The notes beneath the pieces were generated by a model that was not told the DNA's origin, did not search any database, and worked only from the letters and a program-made list of their open reading frames with translations. Below are positions 45,174-53,697 of a stretch of DNA of 64,000 nucleotides, piece after piece (within the stretch, counting starts at the first letter, position 1; every line of letters starts with the position of its first letter). Location: assembly GCF_021730445.1 (NCBI RefSeq), contig NZ_JADNRM010000001.1:573004-637003 (forward strand). The letters run 5' to 3'. Source of the DNA: Phocaeicola faecalis (GTDB lineage: Bacteria > Bacteroidota > Bacteroidia > Bacteroidales > Bacteroidaceae). The translations under genes and the position numbers were made by a program.

Positions 45174-45212
45174 AAAGCAGATTTGGATGCAAAGATAATC
45201 CAAACCTGCTTT
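45174..45212 (-). terminator. TolC-operon terminator containing the next gene's -7 box
   Basis: On the minus strand AAAGCAGGTTTGGAT pairs with ATCCAAATCTGCTTT, followed by TTTTCTT. The loop holds TATCTTTG (45197-45190), a match to TAnnTTTG, positioned to start the barrel/EptA-like unit. Termination of one operon and initiation of the next occupy the same 40 bp. Confidence 0.7.
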
Positions 45213-45253
45213 AAAGTGGCATTTTAAATTATAAGATTTTGGTCTGAAATTAC

Positions 45254-46546
45254 TTATTTCTGTCCTAAATACCTTATACCGGTGGCTTTCCTATAATCTG
45301 CCAATGCTATTTTCTGCTCATAATAAGACTGGATGAGGTTTGTATATGCCTGTACCCAAGTCAACTGTGCAGAAAGTACATCCAGAATAGTCAGCTTACC
45401 TTCTGTATAACTAAATGTATTCAAATCCAAATTCTCTTCTGCTAACTTGCAGTTTTCTTTAGCAATGTCTATCTGACGGGTATTTTCAGTCAGACTAGTC
45501 CATGCTTTAGCTACTTCTTTCGTGATTTGGTCTTGTTTATCTTGCAAAGCATACTGCTTGCCAAGTAAAATCGCTTTTTGTGCAGCCGTCGACTTAAATC
45601 GTGCTCCCCAATGGAACAGTGGCAACTTGACAGAGGCATACACATTACTATTAAACATTGTTTCGCCCGAAATGTTCAACATTTGTGTGCCCCAAGTCTC
45701 TTTAAAGCCAATAGATAAAGACGGATTATACTTTGCAGCAGCCAGGCTGACCTGTCTTTTTTGATAATCCACATCCAACTGAGAAATGGCGTAATCAGGG
45801 CGGACATTCAGCGCAGCATCGGCACCGATATAAGCAGGCAGAGGCAACTCGACGAAAATGGAATCAAGCAGACCGACTTCGTTATCCGGTTCCAAGCCCA
45901 TCAGCACATTCATGTTCTGCAAAGCTATCTGATAAGACTGATAACTGCTGGAACGTTGCAACTCAGCCTCTTTCAGGCGAGTCTGCATTTGTATCAAATC
46001 TGTTTTACTGATATAGCCGTCGTCATACTTATCTTGTAACACTTTAGTCAACTGACCGATAATTTCTACATACTGACACATCGTTTGATACATCTCCTTC
46101 TGAGCCGCAGTTCCCCAATAACTGGCTTCTGCGGCGTAGATAAGATTATCGGTGGTCAAATCTACCGATTTATCAGCTATCCGAGACTGGATTTGTGATG
46201 CCTTGTAAGTATGATAAATACTTCCTCCTGCATAAATAGGTTGGGCAACTCCCACTTCGGCACTGTAAGAATCATGCCCCATAGGAACAGCCATTCCGCC
46301 AAAATCCATATCATATTTATTGATGCGATACTGATAACTTCCCGTTGCATCTACTGCGGGGAAGAAAGCGGTTTTCGCGGCTTTCATTGCTTTCTGCATA
46401 GCAGTACGTTGTGCTACACTCTGCTTTAAAGTCTGGCTATAATCCAACACCTTCTGTTCGAACTCCGTATAATTTACGGTAGTCTGAGCCGAAACCGTAC
46501 CGGACAAGCACACCATTCCAAGTATATATATAAAGTTTGTTTTCAT
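45254..46546 (-). CDS. TolC-family outer-membrane efflux protein
   Basis: The 430-residue product has a signal peptide (MKTNFIYILGMVCLSGTVSA) and the two long alpha-helical hairpin regions of TolC proteins, for example YLGQ at the end and GKLTILDVLSAQLTWVQAYT near residue 385. It completes the tripartite pump. Its ATG shares a base with the permease stop (TAATG). Confidence 0.93.
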   Translation of the reverse strand: MKTNFIYILGMVCLSGTVSAQTTVNYTEFEQKVLDYSQTLKQSVAQRTAMQKAMKAAKTAFFPAVDATGSYQYRINKYDMDFGGMAVPMGHDSYSAEVGVAQPIYAGGSIYHTYKASQIQSRIADKSVDLTTDNLIYAAEASYWGTAAQKEMYQTMCQYVEIIGQLTKVLQDKYDDGYISKTDLIQMQTRLKEAELQRSSSYQSYQIALQNMNVLMGLEPDNEVGLLDSIFVELPLPAYIGADAALNVRPDYAISQLDVDYQKRQVSLAAAKYNPSLSIGFKETWGTQMLNISGETMFNSNVYASVKLPLFHWGARFKSTAAQKAILLGKQYALQDKQDQITKEVAKAWTSLTENTRQIDIAKENCKLAEENLDLNTFSYTEGKLTILDVLSAQLTWVQAYTNLIQSYYEQKIALADYRKATGIRYLGQK

Positions 46547-49500
46547 TATCTGTCTGCTCTGATTTTAAAGAATATACAATAAGTCACCGGAAGCACGAAG
46601 ATGGTGAGAATGGTCGATACAAACAGACCACCCATAATGGTAGCCGCCATACCAGCAAACATCGCATCACCCAGCAAAGGAAGCATACCTAAAATGGTAG
46701 TTCCCGATGCCATAGTTACCGGAACAATACGTGTCTTGGTAGCCTCAACCACAGCAGGAACTGCCCCTTTGCCGTCTTTCAGTTGAAGGCCGATTTCGTC
46801 TACCAGTACAATCGCATTCTTGATATTCATACCAATCAAGCCCAATAAGCCCAAAATGGCAAAAAAGTCAAGCGATTTACCGAACAGCAACAGTCCCCAT
46901 ACCACACCGATGAACACCAACGGCAGCATCAGCATAATCAATACCGGCTTGCGATAGTTGCTCGGGAAAAGGAACAACAAAACAACATAAATCAACAAGA
47001 ATGTCACCGGAATATTTTTTGCCAAAGCTGCATTACTTACATCTTGTGTCTCCTGTTCACCAAAGTATTTCATCTTATAGCCTTCGGGCAACTGCATCTG
47101 TTCCTGTACGGCTGCCAACACCTGCTTAAAGGCAGCCATCGTATTGGCACCGCGTTTCGGTTCACACTGCATCATCATGCAACGTTCACGGTTGAAACGA
47201 CGCACTACATTATAATCATACCCCAACGAAAAATTGTCAATCACTTGCTCCACCTTCACTGAGTTTCCTTTCGTACTGAATACCGGAACACTCTTCACAT
47301 CATTCAGGTTCATACTTTCCGCATCTTCATCCTTCAACAGGATAGGAAGTGAAATATCTCCCTCACGATATTCGCCCAACGGCAGACCATTGGTAGCCGT
47401 ACGGAATGAATTGGCAACCTGTTGGCGGGTAATGCCAAGGCGCAATCCTTTCTGTTGTGAAAACATCGGTTTCCATACCGGCACCTTATCGCCCCAGTTA
47501 GAGCGTATATCCGTCACCATATCACATTCGTGTGCAATCTTCTTTGCACGCTCCACCAAGGCGGTCAGCGTATCCGGATTCTCACCGATAAATCCGATTT
47601 CAATGGCAGCTTCGGGCACCGGTGACAACGCAAACAATGCCGAACGGGTAATGATATTCGGGAAATTCTGAGTCATGTGTTCATAGAACTGCTGCTCCAC
47701 TTCGGCTGCATCCTCAGGATTCTTTGTCTCCACCATTACATTGGCATAGTTGGACTTCGGACCGAAAGAAGAACTTGCCAGGTAGTAACGCAGCGGGGTG
47801 CCGCCTAAAGTTACAGAATAAGACTTCACTTTCTCATTCTTCTTCAGATAATCTTCCACTTTCATCACATCTTCGTCTACCGCATGAATGCTGAAACCTT
47901 CCGGAAATACCAAGTCGGCACGGAAATAAGGTTTGTTCATCTTCGGGAAGAAACTCTGAGGCATGACTGCCATGATGACCAGCGAAAGCACCAAAGTAAC
48001 AAACACAGTAGTCAGTGTTATAAAACGGCGCTTAATCAGCAAAGTCAGAAGTTTCTCAAACTTATGATAGATTTTGGTATCGTACGGGTCTTTGCCTTCA
48101 CTGCCGGGAGTAGCCTCTTTCAAGATAAAGTTTCCGAAAGTCGTAGTCTGGCATAAAGCCAAAATCCAACTTAAGCCCAGCGAAACAGCCAACACGATAA
48201 ATAGCGGTTTTACAATTTCAGCCACCGATGCAGGAGCCAGATACAACGGCAGGAACGAACAAATGGCAATAAAAGTCGCTCCCAGCAATGCCCATTGCGG
48301 CTTGATGGCGCCTTCTATCAGAGAGAGATAGCGAGACTTTCCGCGCTTGATACCGATTTGGGCATTATCCGTCACCACAATGGCATTATCCACCAGCATA
48401 CCCATGGCAATGATAAATGCAGCCAAAGAAGTACGGTTCAAGCCCACTCCCCACATCAACATGATAAGCAAGGTACCTCCTACAGAGAACAACAGCGAAC
48501 TACCAATCAGCATACCGGCACGCGAGCCCATCACTACAAAGATAATCAGAATCACAATAACCAACGACTCTATCAAATTGAGAATAAATCCGTTATTGGC
48601 TTCATCCGCAATTTTATCTTCAGGATAAAGAGAAGACAACTCAATACCGATAGGCAACAATTGTTCTATCTCCGACAAACTTTTATCCACCGCTTTACCA
48701 ACAGCCACCACATTATCCTTTGCGCCACTGGCTACGCCGATACCGATGGCACGTTTGCCATTGACACGCATCAGTGTTGAAGGCGGGTCATAATAGCCGC
48801 GTTCCACCGTTGCAATATCTCCTAAACGCACTTCACGTCCATCTTTGCTGACAATCAGTTGGTTCTCAATATCTTCAAGGCTGGTATAAGTACCTTCTGT
48901 GCGCAAGCGCAACTGGTAAATATCAGTAGCGATATCTCCCGTATTGACTTGTACATTCTGTTTTTGCAGAATCCCCATAATAGAAGTCGGGTCAATGCCC
49001 AAAGACGACAACTTGGAAGTAGATATCTTCACATTAATTACTTCCGTCTGCTCACCATAGAGCATCACCTTCTGCACACCCTCAATCGGGGTAAGCTGCG
49101 TACGGATACGCTGTGCCCAGTCACGCAGGTCCTTGTATGAAAAGCCCTCGTCGGCTGTCAGTGCATAATAAATACCATACACATCGCCAAAGTCATCGTT
49201 CACCGTGATAGTAGATGCACCGCCAGGCAATTTCGGCTGGATGTTTGCCACCTTACGACGCAGCTCATCCCACTTCACCGGCATATAATCAGGGTCGATA
49301 GTAGGTTGCAACTCTATAGAAATCTTAGACAATCCGAAGTAAGATTCCGATTTAATCTGATATACATCAGTCATTGACTGAATCTCACGTTCAATCGGTT
49401 CGGTTATCAATTTCTCCACTTCATGCGGATTCGCACCCGGATATTGGGTAACAAGAACCGCCGTCTTTATCACGAAAGGCGCATCCTCTTTCTTCGGCAA

Positions 49501-49593
49501 CTTAAAGAAGGAGATAACTCCACCTATCAATAAGATAGCCAGAAAAAAGTAGATAACCTTCCGGTTCTCCAGAGAATATTTTGGAATATTCAT
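46546..49593 (-). CDS. RND-family efflux permease
   Basis: The 1,015-residue inner-membrane protein shows the standard twelve-helix RND plan with two large periplasmic loops. Visible are the N-terminal NRKVIYFFLAILLIGGVIS, the acidic proton-relay helix GMLVDNAIVVTDN near residue 400, and FFAILGLLGLIGMNIKNAIV near residue 905. It is of the HAE1/AcrB superfamily; the substrate cannot be told from sequence. Confidence 0.95.
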   Translation of the reverse strand: MNIPKYSLENRKVIYFFLAILLIGGVISFFKLPKKEDAPFVIKTAVLVTQYPGANPHEVEKLITEPIEREIQSMTDVYQIKSESYFGLSKISIELQPTIDPDYMPVKWDELRRKVANIQPKLPGGASTITVNDDFGDVYGIYYALTADEGFSYKDLRDWAQRIRTQLTPIEGVQKVMLYGEQTEVINVKISTSKLSSLGIDPTSIMGILQKQNVQVNTGDIATDIYQLRLRTEGTYTSLEDIENQLIVSKDGREVRLGDIATVERGYYDPPSTLMRVNGKRAIGIGVASGAKDNVVAVGKAVDKSLSEIEQLLPIGIELSSLYPEDKIADEANNGFILNLIESLVIVILIIFVVMGSRAGMLIGSSLLFSVGGTLLIMLMWGVGLNRTSLAAFIIAMGMLVDNAIVVTDNAQIGIKRGKSRYLSLIEGAIKPQWALLGATFIAICSFLPLYLAPASVAEIVKPLFIVLAVSLGLSWILALCQTTTFGNFILKEATPGSEGKDPYDTKIYHKFEKLLTLLIKRRFITLTTVFVTLVLSLVIMAVMPQSFFPKMNKPYFRADLVFPEGFSIHAVDEDVMKVEDYLKKNEKVKSYSVTLGGTPLRYYLASSSFGPKSNYANVMVETKNPEDAAEVEQQFYEHMTQNFPNIITRSALFALSPVPEAAIEIGFIGENPDTLTALVERAKKIAHECDMVTDIRSNWGDKVPVWKPMFSQQKGLRLGITRQQVANSFRTATNGLPLGEYREGDISLPILLKDEDAESMNLNDVKSVPVFSTKGNSVKVEQVIDNFSLGYDYNVVRRFNRERCMMMQCEPKRGANTMAAFKQVLAAVQEQMQLPEGYKMKYFGEQETQDVSNAALAKNIPVTFLLIYVVLLFLFPSNYRKPVLIMLMLPLVFIGVVWGLLLFGKSLDFFAILGLLGLIGMNIKNAIVLVDEIGLQLKDGKGAVPAVVEATKTRIVPVTMASGTTILGMLPLLGDAMFAGMAATIMGGLFVSTILTIFVLPVTYCIFFKIRADR

Positions 49594-49611
49594 GATTCGT
49601 CCTCTCCTCTT

Positions 49612-50667
49612 TTATTCGGTTAATATTTTAACTTGCTGGCCGTCTACGAGATAAGAAGCTCCCGCGGCCACCACTTGCTCACCGGCCTTCACCTCTCCGC
49701 TCACAATTAAATCATTACGTCCCACAATGGTTCCTTCGTCATAAATCTTACGTTTCTCTACTTTCTGAGTAGACGGATTATAAATGAATACAATCTTATT
49801 ATTCAGAGTATTATCAAATACTACGGCAGACAACGGAACCGTGATTCCTTCTTTTACCGTTTCATTTTCAATATTAACTACCACACGGCACGAAAAGCCC
49901 ACCGACACCTGGTATTTCTTCAAATCAAATTCAGGGTCGTCAATATAGAGGAACACAGGAACTCCGGCACCGTCTTGCGATGCTTCCACATACTCTTTCA
50001 CCTTTGCTTGAAACAGCTTGCCTTTATAAGCATCAAATTCCACAAAAATACTTCCGTGAGAAGTGACGTAAGCAATATTTGTTTCAGGGATGGTAAATTC
50101 CACTTGCAATTTAGTGGGGTTAACCAGACAAACCACACCTTGTCCCGGTTGTACACGCTGGTAGTTTTCCACATATTTCTTTTGGATAAATCCATCAAAC
50201 GGTGCACGCAACTTTGTATCGTTCAATGTATTCTGTGCATTTTCGAATGCAGACTTCGCATTGGTGTAAGATGCCTGAGTCGTTTCAAACTCCTGCATGG
50301 ATATGGCATTTTTCATCAACAGCTTTTCTGCACGTTGCATCTGCGATGCCGCTTTCTGGAACGAAGCTCTCTTTGCATCATAGTCCAACTTATAGTCTGT
50401 CGGGTCAATTTCAGCCACTACATCTCCCTTTTTCACTCTCTGCCCTTCGAGTACATTCATAGCCACCAGCGGGCCGGACATCTTAAACGCAAGGTCACTG
50501 AATTGGTCGGGCGACACTACGCCTGAATAGGATTTCTCAATCTTGTTTAACAACGCCACTTCCGCCAACTTCACCGGGCGGGGTCCTCGTTCTTGAGCAG
50601 GTTGCTGTCCACATGAACAGAACAACACCACACTCACTGCCACAATAGACAATTTTCTACATTTCAT
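49612..50667 (-). CDS. RND periplasmic adaptor lipoprotein
   Basis: I chose ATG 50667 (MKCRKLSIVAVSVVLFCSCG), which gives a lipoprotein signal with Cys near residue 19; the longer reading adds 33 residues with no signal peptide. The 351-residue protein has membrane-fusion features: KSYSGVVSPDQFSDLAFKMS, lipoyl-like VLEGQRVKKGDVVAEIDPTD, a helical hairpin, and a beta-barrel (GITVPLSAVVFDN). It links permease and TolC and heads the operon. Confidence 0.93.
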   Translation of the reverse strand: MKCRKLSIVAVSVVLFCSCGQQPAQERGPRPVKLAEVALLNKIEKSYSGVVSPDQFSDLAFKMSGPLVAMNVLEGQRVKKGDVVAEIDPTDYKLDYDAKRASFQKAASQMQRAEKLLMKNAISMQEFETTQASYTNAKSAFENAQNTLNDTKLRAPFDGFIQKKYVENYQRVQPGQGVVCLVNPTKLQVEFTIPETNIAYVTSHGSIFVEFDAYKGKLFQAKVKEYVEASQDGAGVPVFLYIDDPEFDLKKYQVSVGFSCRVVVNIENETVKEGITVPLSAVVFDNTLNNKIVFIYNPSTQKVEKRKIYDEGTIVGRNDLIVSGEVKAGEQVVAAGASYLVDGQQVKILTE

Positions 50668-50696
50668 ACTGTTAATCTTCACATTAGTTTTCGGAT

Positions 50697-50798
50697 GCAA
50701 AGTTCTCACATTTATTAAATGTGCACAAGTGCTAACAGTAAGATATATTAGTCTATTTTTAAGCATTTTCTTTGTAATCTGCTTAAACTGCCCTATAT
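50697..50798. promoter_or_regulatory. Divergent promoter region of the RND operon and AraC-type gene
   Basis: For the AraC-type gene, TATATTTG (50791-50798) has a TTTG about 19 bp upstream. For the RND operon the minus strand reads GAACTTTG near 50704-50697. An inverted repeat CACATTT-ATT-AAATGTG at 50707-50723 lies directly upstream of that box, well placed for an operator of the divergent regulator. The pairing is by position only. Confidence 0.55.
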
Positions 50799-50831
50799 TT
50801 GTGGTGTATAACCAAAATCTTCTTTATTTTT

Positions 50832-51680
50832 ATGAAGTACACAGACGACATTAACATCTTTAAACCGAACAAAGATTTCATAGCAGAAATTGACATAACC
50901 GGTGCTTTCGGACGTATCTACCACTACCCACAGCGTATGAATGGTTGTCTGTTTATTCTTTGCCTGCGTGGTGAGTGTGACATGACTATCCACTTGTCCG
51001 AACACAAAATAAAGGAGAATGATATTGTCACTATCCTGCCCGACACCTTTGTACATGTCATCCGGCAGAGTCATGACTGTCGGTTATTTCTGGCAGGATT
51101 CAATAAAGAACTATTGAATGGCGCCAACTTTTTCAACTCTACCATGAATTATCTCTCGGCTCTGATTGAAATGCCGGTCATCTCATTGCAACCCCGGATA
51201 ACGGAGTTGTTTCAGGATTATTTTATGCTATTGATAAAAATGGAACGAGTCGACGAGCAACCCACCAAAGAGTTAGTCAGTACCATGTTGCTGACCATTC
51301 TGCACGGGGTAGGCAGCATCCATCAAAACACAGAAACAGACAAACGCTCTTTCAACCGGGGGGAAGAGATTGTGAAACGGCTTGTACAATATATCATCAA
51401 GCACTATATCAACGAACGAAGTGTTTCTTTTTATGCAGATTTGTTGCACGTTTCTCCCCAACACCTCAGTACCACTGTAAATAAGGTGACAGGCAAAACG
51501 GTGACGGACATTATAGCCAAACTGGTTATTACCGATGCACAAGCCAAACTAAAGTCGACAGATATGACCATTCAGGAAATAGCTTACTCACTCAATTTCC
51601 CCGACATTTCTTTCTTTGGAAAGTATTTCAAACGATATACGGGGATGTCGCCGAAGCAATACAGGGAGAGTATAGAATAA
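50832..51680 (+). CDS. AraC-family transcriptional regulator
   Basis: The 282-residue product (ATG 50832, MKYTDDINIFKPNKDF; an upstream in-frame ATG is not preferred) has an N-terminal cupin-like sensor region (residues 20-150) and a C-terminal double helix-turn-helix (SFYADLLHVSPQHLSTTVNK near residue 205 and DMTIQEIAYSLNFPDISFF near 245). It is divergent from the RND pump and probably regulates it. Confidence 0.93.
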   Translation: MKYTDDINIFKPNKDFIAEIDITGAFGRIYHYPQRMNGCLFILCLRGECDMTIHLSEHKIKENDIVTILPDTFVHVIRQSHDCRLFLAGFNKELLNGANFFNSTMNYLSALIEMPVISLQPRITELFQDYFMLLIKMERVDEQPTKELVSTMLLTILHGVGSIHQNTETDKRSFNRGEEIVKRLVQYIIKHYINERSVSFYADLLHVSPQHLSTTVNKVTGKTVTDIIAKLVITDAQAKLKSTDMTIQEIAYSLNFPDISFFGKYFKRYTGMSPKQYRESIE

Positions 51681-51718
51681 AGTAATGCATAGCTTGGAAA
51701 AGCCTATTGCGATAGCTT

Positions 51719-51800
51719 AACCACGGCCGTGGTTAAGCCTGCTCACCACCGTGGTTAGACTTAGTCACAGTCGTGGTTAAAGTTAACCACGGCCGTGGTT
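51719..51800. repeat. 22-bp-period array C, four 16-bp units
   Basis: Units start at 51719, 51741, 51763 and 51785: AACCACGGCCGTGGTT, GCTCACCACCGTGGTT, AGTCACAGTCGTGGTT, AACCACGGCCGTGGTT. Linkers are AAGCCT, AGACTT and AAAGTT. The right half CGTGGTT is constant, and the outer two units are perfect palindromes. It lies between convergent genes (AraC-type and a lipoprotein gene). Confidence 0.92.
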
Positions 51801-51880
51801 CATGTATATTTTCCTTTCATTAATAAAAGAGGAAACGGAAGCATTGTACGCTGACAGAGTACGTCATGAATGGTTATTTA

Positions 51881-52276
51881 CTACTTCATCCAGGAAGGAA
51901 TATACCGTAACTGCAAATATTGCTCGCCGGCCTGAATATAATTCCCTTCAAATGCCCAGTCCCGGATTCGGTAAACTTTCAATCTCTTCAGCAAGTAGTC
52001 TTCCACTCTGAAAGACTGTTTCTTACAGAAAGAAAGCACTTTTACACTGCCATCGGCAAACACTTTGGCACGCACCTTTACTGTTTTGATAGCAACTCCG
52101 CGAGGGATAGGACGCCCCTTTTTATAATCCACCCACAAAATAGCTTTTGCCTTTTCTCCTTCACAGCCTCCGGCGCCTTCATCTTTGCCTGAGTCTGCGG
52201 TAACAGCTCCATTTTTACATGCAGAAGCAATCAATAAGCATAATACAATCAATAAGTAGTTCAGTCGTTTTTTCAT
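51881..52276 (-). CDS. Small lipoprotein of unknown function
   Basis: I chose ATG 52276, which gives MKKRLNYLLIVLCLLIASAC with the lipobox LIASAC; the longer reading adds nine residues before the signal. The 131-residue product is basic in its C-terminal half with KVRAKVFADGSVKVLSFCKK, resembling a TonB-C-like or DUF4891-like beta module (uncertain). It lies 14 bp after the HdeD-like gene. Confidence 0.8.
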   Translation of the reverse strand: MKKRLNYLLIVLCLLIASACKNGAVTADSGKDEGAGGCEGEKAKAILWVDYKKGRPIPRGVAIKTVKVRAKVFADGSVKVLSFCKKQSFRVEDYLLKRLKVYRIRDWAFEGNYIQAGEQYLQLRYIPSWMK

Positions 52277-52289
52277 AAATATATTAAGT

Positions 52290-52850
52290 TTAAATCTCTT
52301 CAATAGGGGTCACATCCTCTATCACAGGGGTGTGGATGTCTTTCTTCTGACGAAAACGAATAATGTTCACCAAGTCCGAAAGTCCATAAACAATGCTGCT
52401 GACTCCCAATATGATGAAAGGCACAGTGGCAGCCGTAAACGGATTAAACAGAACAACAATGCCCGCAATAAGTACCAATACGGGAACAATAAAGAAACCT
52501 CCCGGCACAACCGTCCAACTGCGGGCGGCAGACAAGTTTACAATCTGGCTGACACCTGCCAACACAAGAACAGCTCCCAACACATACATCAGGATACCGA
52601 CAAAGAATGCCGGCATAATCATCAGCCAAAGGCCGAACAGCAGACTACCCAGTCCGGCTATGGGAAAAGACATCCCATTCTGCTTGCCATGGGTGAGATA
52701 ACCAAAGACAGAAAATAAGCCGGGCACCAGAAACAAAACTCCGATGGTAATTACCAGATACAGAATGGCAGCTTCGGGCCATGCTACCAATAATACGCCC
52801 AACACCAATGCACAGATGCATCGGATTATAGAATAATTCATTGTTTTCAT
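52290..52850 (-). CDS. HdeD-like (DUF308) membrane protein
   Basis: The 186-residue protein has six closely spaced hydrophobic helices, for example IRCICALVLGVLLVAWPEAA and VPVLVLIAGIVVLFNPFTAA, with the Asn-Pro and Pro-rich turns of the HdeD/DUF308 family. The cytoplasmic tail ends EDVTPIEEI. HdeD relatives are linked to acid or envelope stress; no role is shown here. Confidence 0.88.
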   Translation of the reverse strand: MKTMNYSIIRCICALVLGVLLVAWPEAAILYLVITIGVLFLVPGLFSVFGYLTHGKQNGMSFPIAGLGSLLFGLWLMIMPAFFVGILMYVLGAVLVLAGVSQIVNLSAARSWTVVPGGFFIVPVLVLIAGIVVLFNPFTAATVPFIILGVSSIVYGLSDLVNIIRFRQKKDIHTPVIEDVTPIEEI

Positions 52851-52942
52851 TGTTATTACTTTTTATACTATTACGCTTTTACAGAAAATCAACAGGCGAA
52901 TATACAGAATATTTCCGAAAAAGAACAGGAAAAGGCAGGGAA

Positions 52943-53086
52943 TTAATCCACTGCCTCTATTTGTTCTGTTTCCGGTAAGCCCTGCTCGTTCTCATCCTCG
53001 TCAATCAATATAGCCCAAAAGAGCCACCACAACAATAACGCAGCCAATACCACCGCTCCTATTCTTATCCAAAGTTTACGTTTCAT
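52943..53086 (-). CDS. 47-residue single-pass membrane protein
   Basis: The frame starts at ATG 53086 and ends at TAA 52945-52943. The product begins MKRKLWIRIGAVVLAALLLW and ends in an acidic tail (EDENEQGLPETEQIEAVD). A basic N-terminus, one hydrophobic helix and an acidic C-terminus are typical of small inner-membrane proteins. It has AAGGAAATAAG upstream, a plausible ribosome site. I do not recognise a family; its neighbours are also small envelope proteins. Confidence 0.65.
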   Translation of the reverse strand: MKRKLWIRIGAVVLAALLLWWLFWAILIDEDENEQGLPETEQIEAVD

Positions 53087-53169
53087 CTTATTTCCTTTTT
53101 AATGATTTATTAACTGATGCATTAAAAACCATTCACACAGCCGAAATGTTCATAGATAAAACCAATTAA

Positions 53170-53442
53170 ATGAATAAGATTATGAGTAATGGAAAATTTT
53201 TCGTCGGACTGGCGCTGGGTGCGTTGGTCGGCAGTGCATTGAGTTGTTTTGCCCACAGCAATAGAGGACGCAAACTGAGAAGAGACCTTTATGATACTAT
53301 TCAGGACTTGGAAGAAGACGCGTATGATTTCGCACACCGAGCCAAGCATAAAGCAGAAAGAGTAGGTGGCGAAGTGATGGAAAAAATGAACCAACAGGCC
53401 GAAGTGGTTAAAGGCAAATTGAACGAAGTTACCAATAAATAG
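53170..53442 (+). CDS. YtxH-domain protein, second copy in the window
   Basis: The 90-residue product has a Gly/Ala helix (FFVGLALGALVGSALSCFAH) and a charged helical tail (GRKLRRDLYDTIQDLEEDAY). The start may be the ATG at 53170 or the one four codons on (53182). Unlike the copy at 35833 it contains a Cys in the helix and no holin neighbour. It lies directly before the trp promoter. Confidence 0.85.
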   Translation: MNKIMSNGKFFVGLALGALVGSALSCFAHSNRGRKLRRDLYDTIQDLEEDAYDFAHRAKHKAERVGGEVMEKMNQQAEVVKGKLNEVTNK

Positions 53443-53461
53443 AAAAAAAAGTAAGTTTTTC

Positions 53462-53492
53462 TTTGGAGATAAAATCAAAACGATTACATTTG
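53462..53492 (+). promoter_or_regulatory. trp operon promoter
   Basis: TTTG at 53462-53465 and TACATTTG at 53485-53492 are separated by 19 bp, a full match to the Bacteroides -33/-7 pattern. The start of transcription would fall near 53499, about 16 bp before trpL. Confidence 0.8.
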
Positions 53493-53514
53493 CATCGAAT
53501 TAGAAACAGAAAAA

Positions 53515-53574
53515 ATGAAAAGAATATTAGTAAATACATATTGGTGGCGTCCCTTGCAACTGAATAAGTCGTAA
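53515..53574 (+). CDS. trpL: Tryptophan operon leader peptide
   Basis: The 19-residue frame is MKRILVNTYWWRPLQLNKS with tandem Trp codons at 53542-53547, followed at 53626 by a strong terminator and then trpB. Tandem codons for the pathway product in a short leader frame between promoter and terminator are the mark of ribosome-mediated attenuation. An 8-base segment overlapping the leader stop (GTCGTAAG, 53568-53575) is complementary to CTTACGAC in the terminator (53639-53646). Confidence 0.88.
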   Translation: MKRILVNTYWWRPLQLNKS

Positions 53575-53625
53575 GAGAACCAGACCGTGTGTATATACTT
53601 AGCATTCTAAAAGGATATTCAGATG

Positions 53626-53658
53626 AAGGCCTGTCGTACTTACGACAGGCCTTTTTTC
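53626..53658 (+). terminator. trp attenuator terminator
   Basis: AAGGCCTGTCGTA and TACGACAGGCCTT form a 13-bp perfect stem with a minimal loop, followed by TTTTC. It lies between trpL and trpB, so it must be bypassed for the operon to be expressed. Confidence 0.93.
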
Positions 53659-53697
53659 GTTTATGCAAATTACAAGAAATTAAATACATCAATCACA

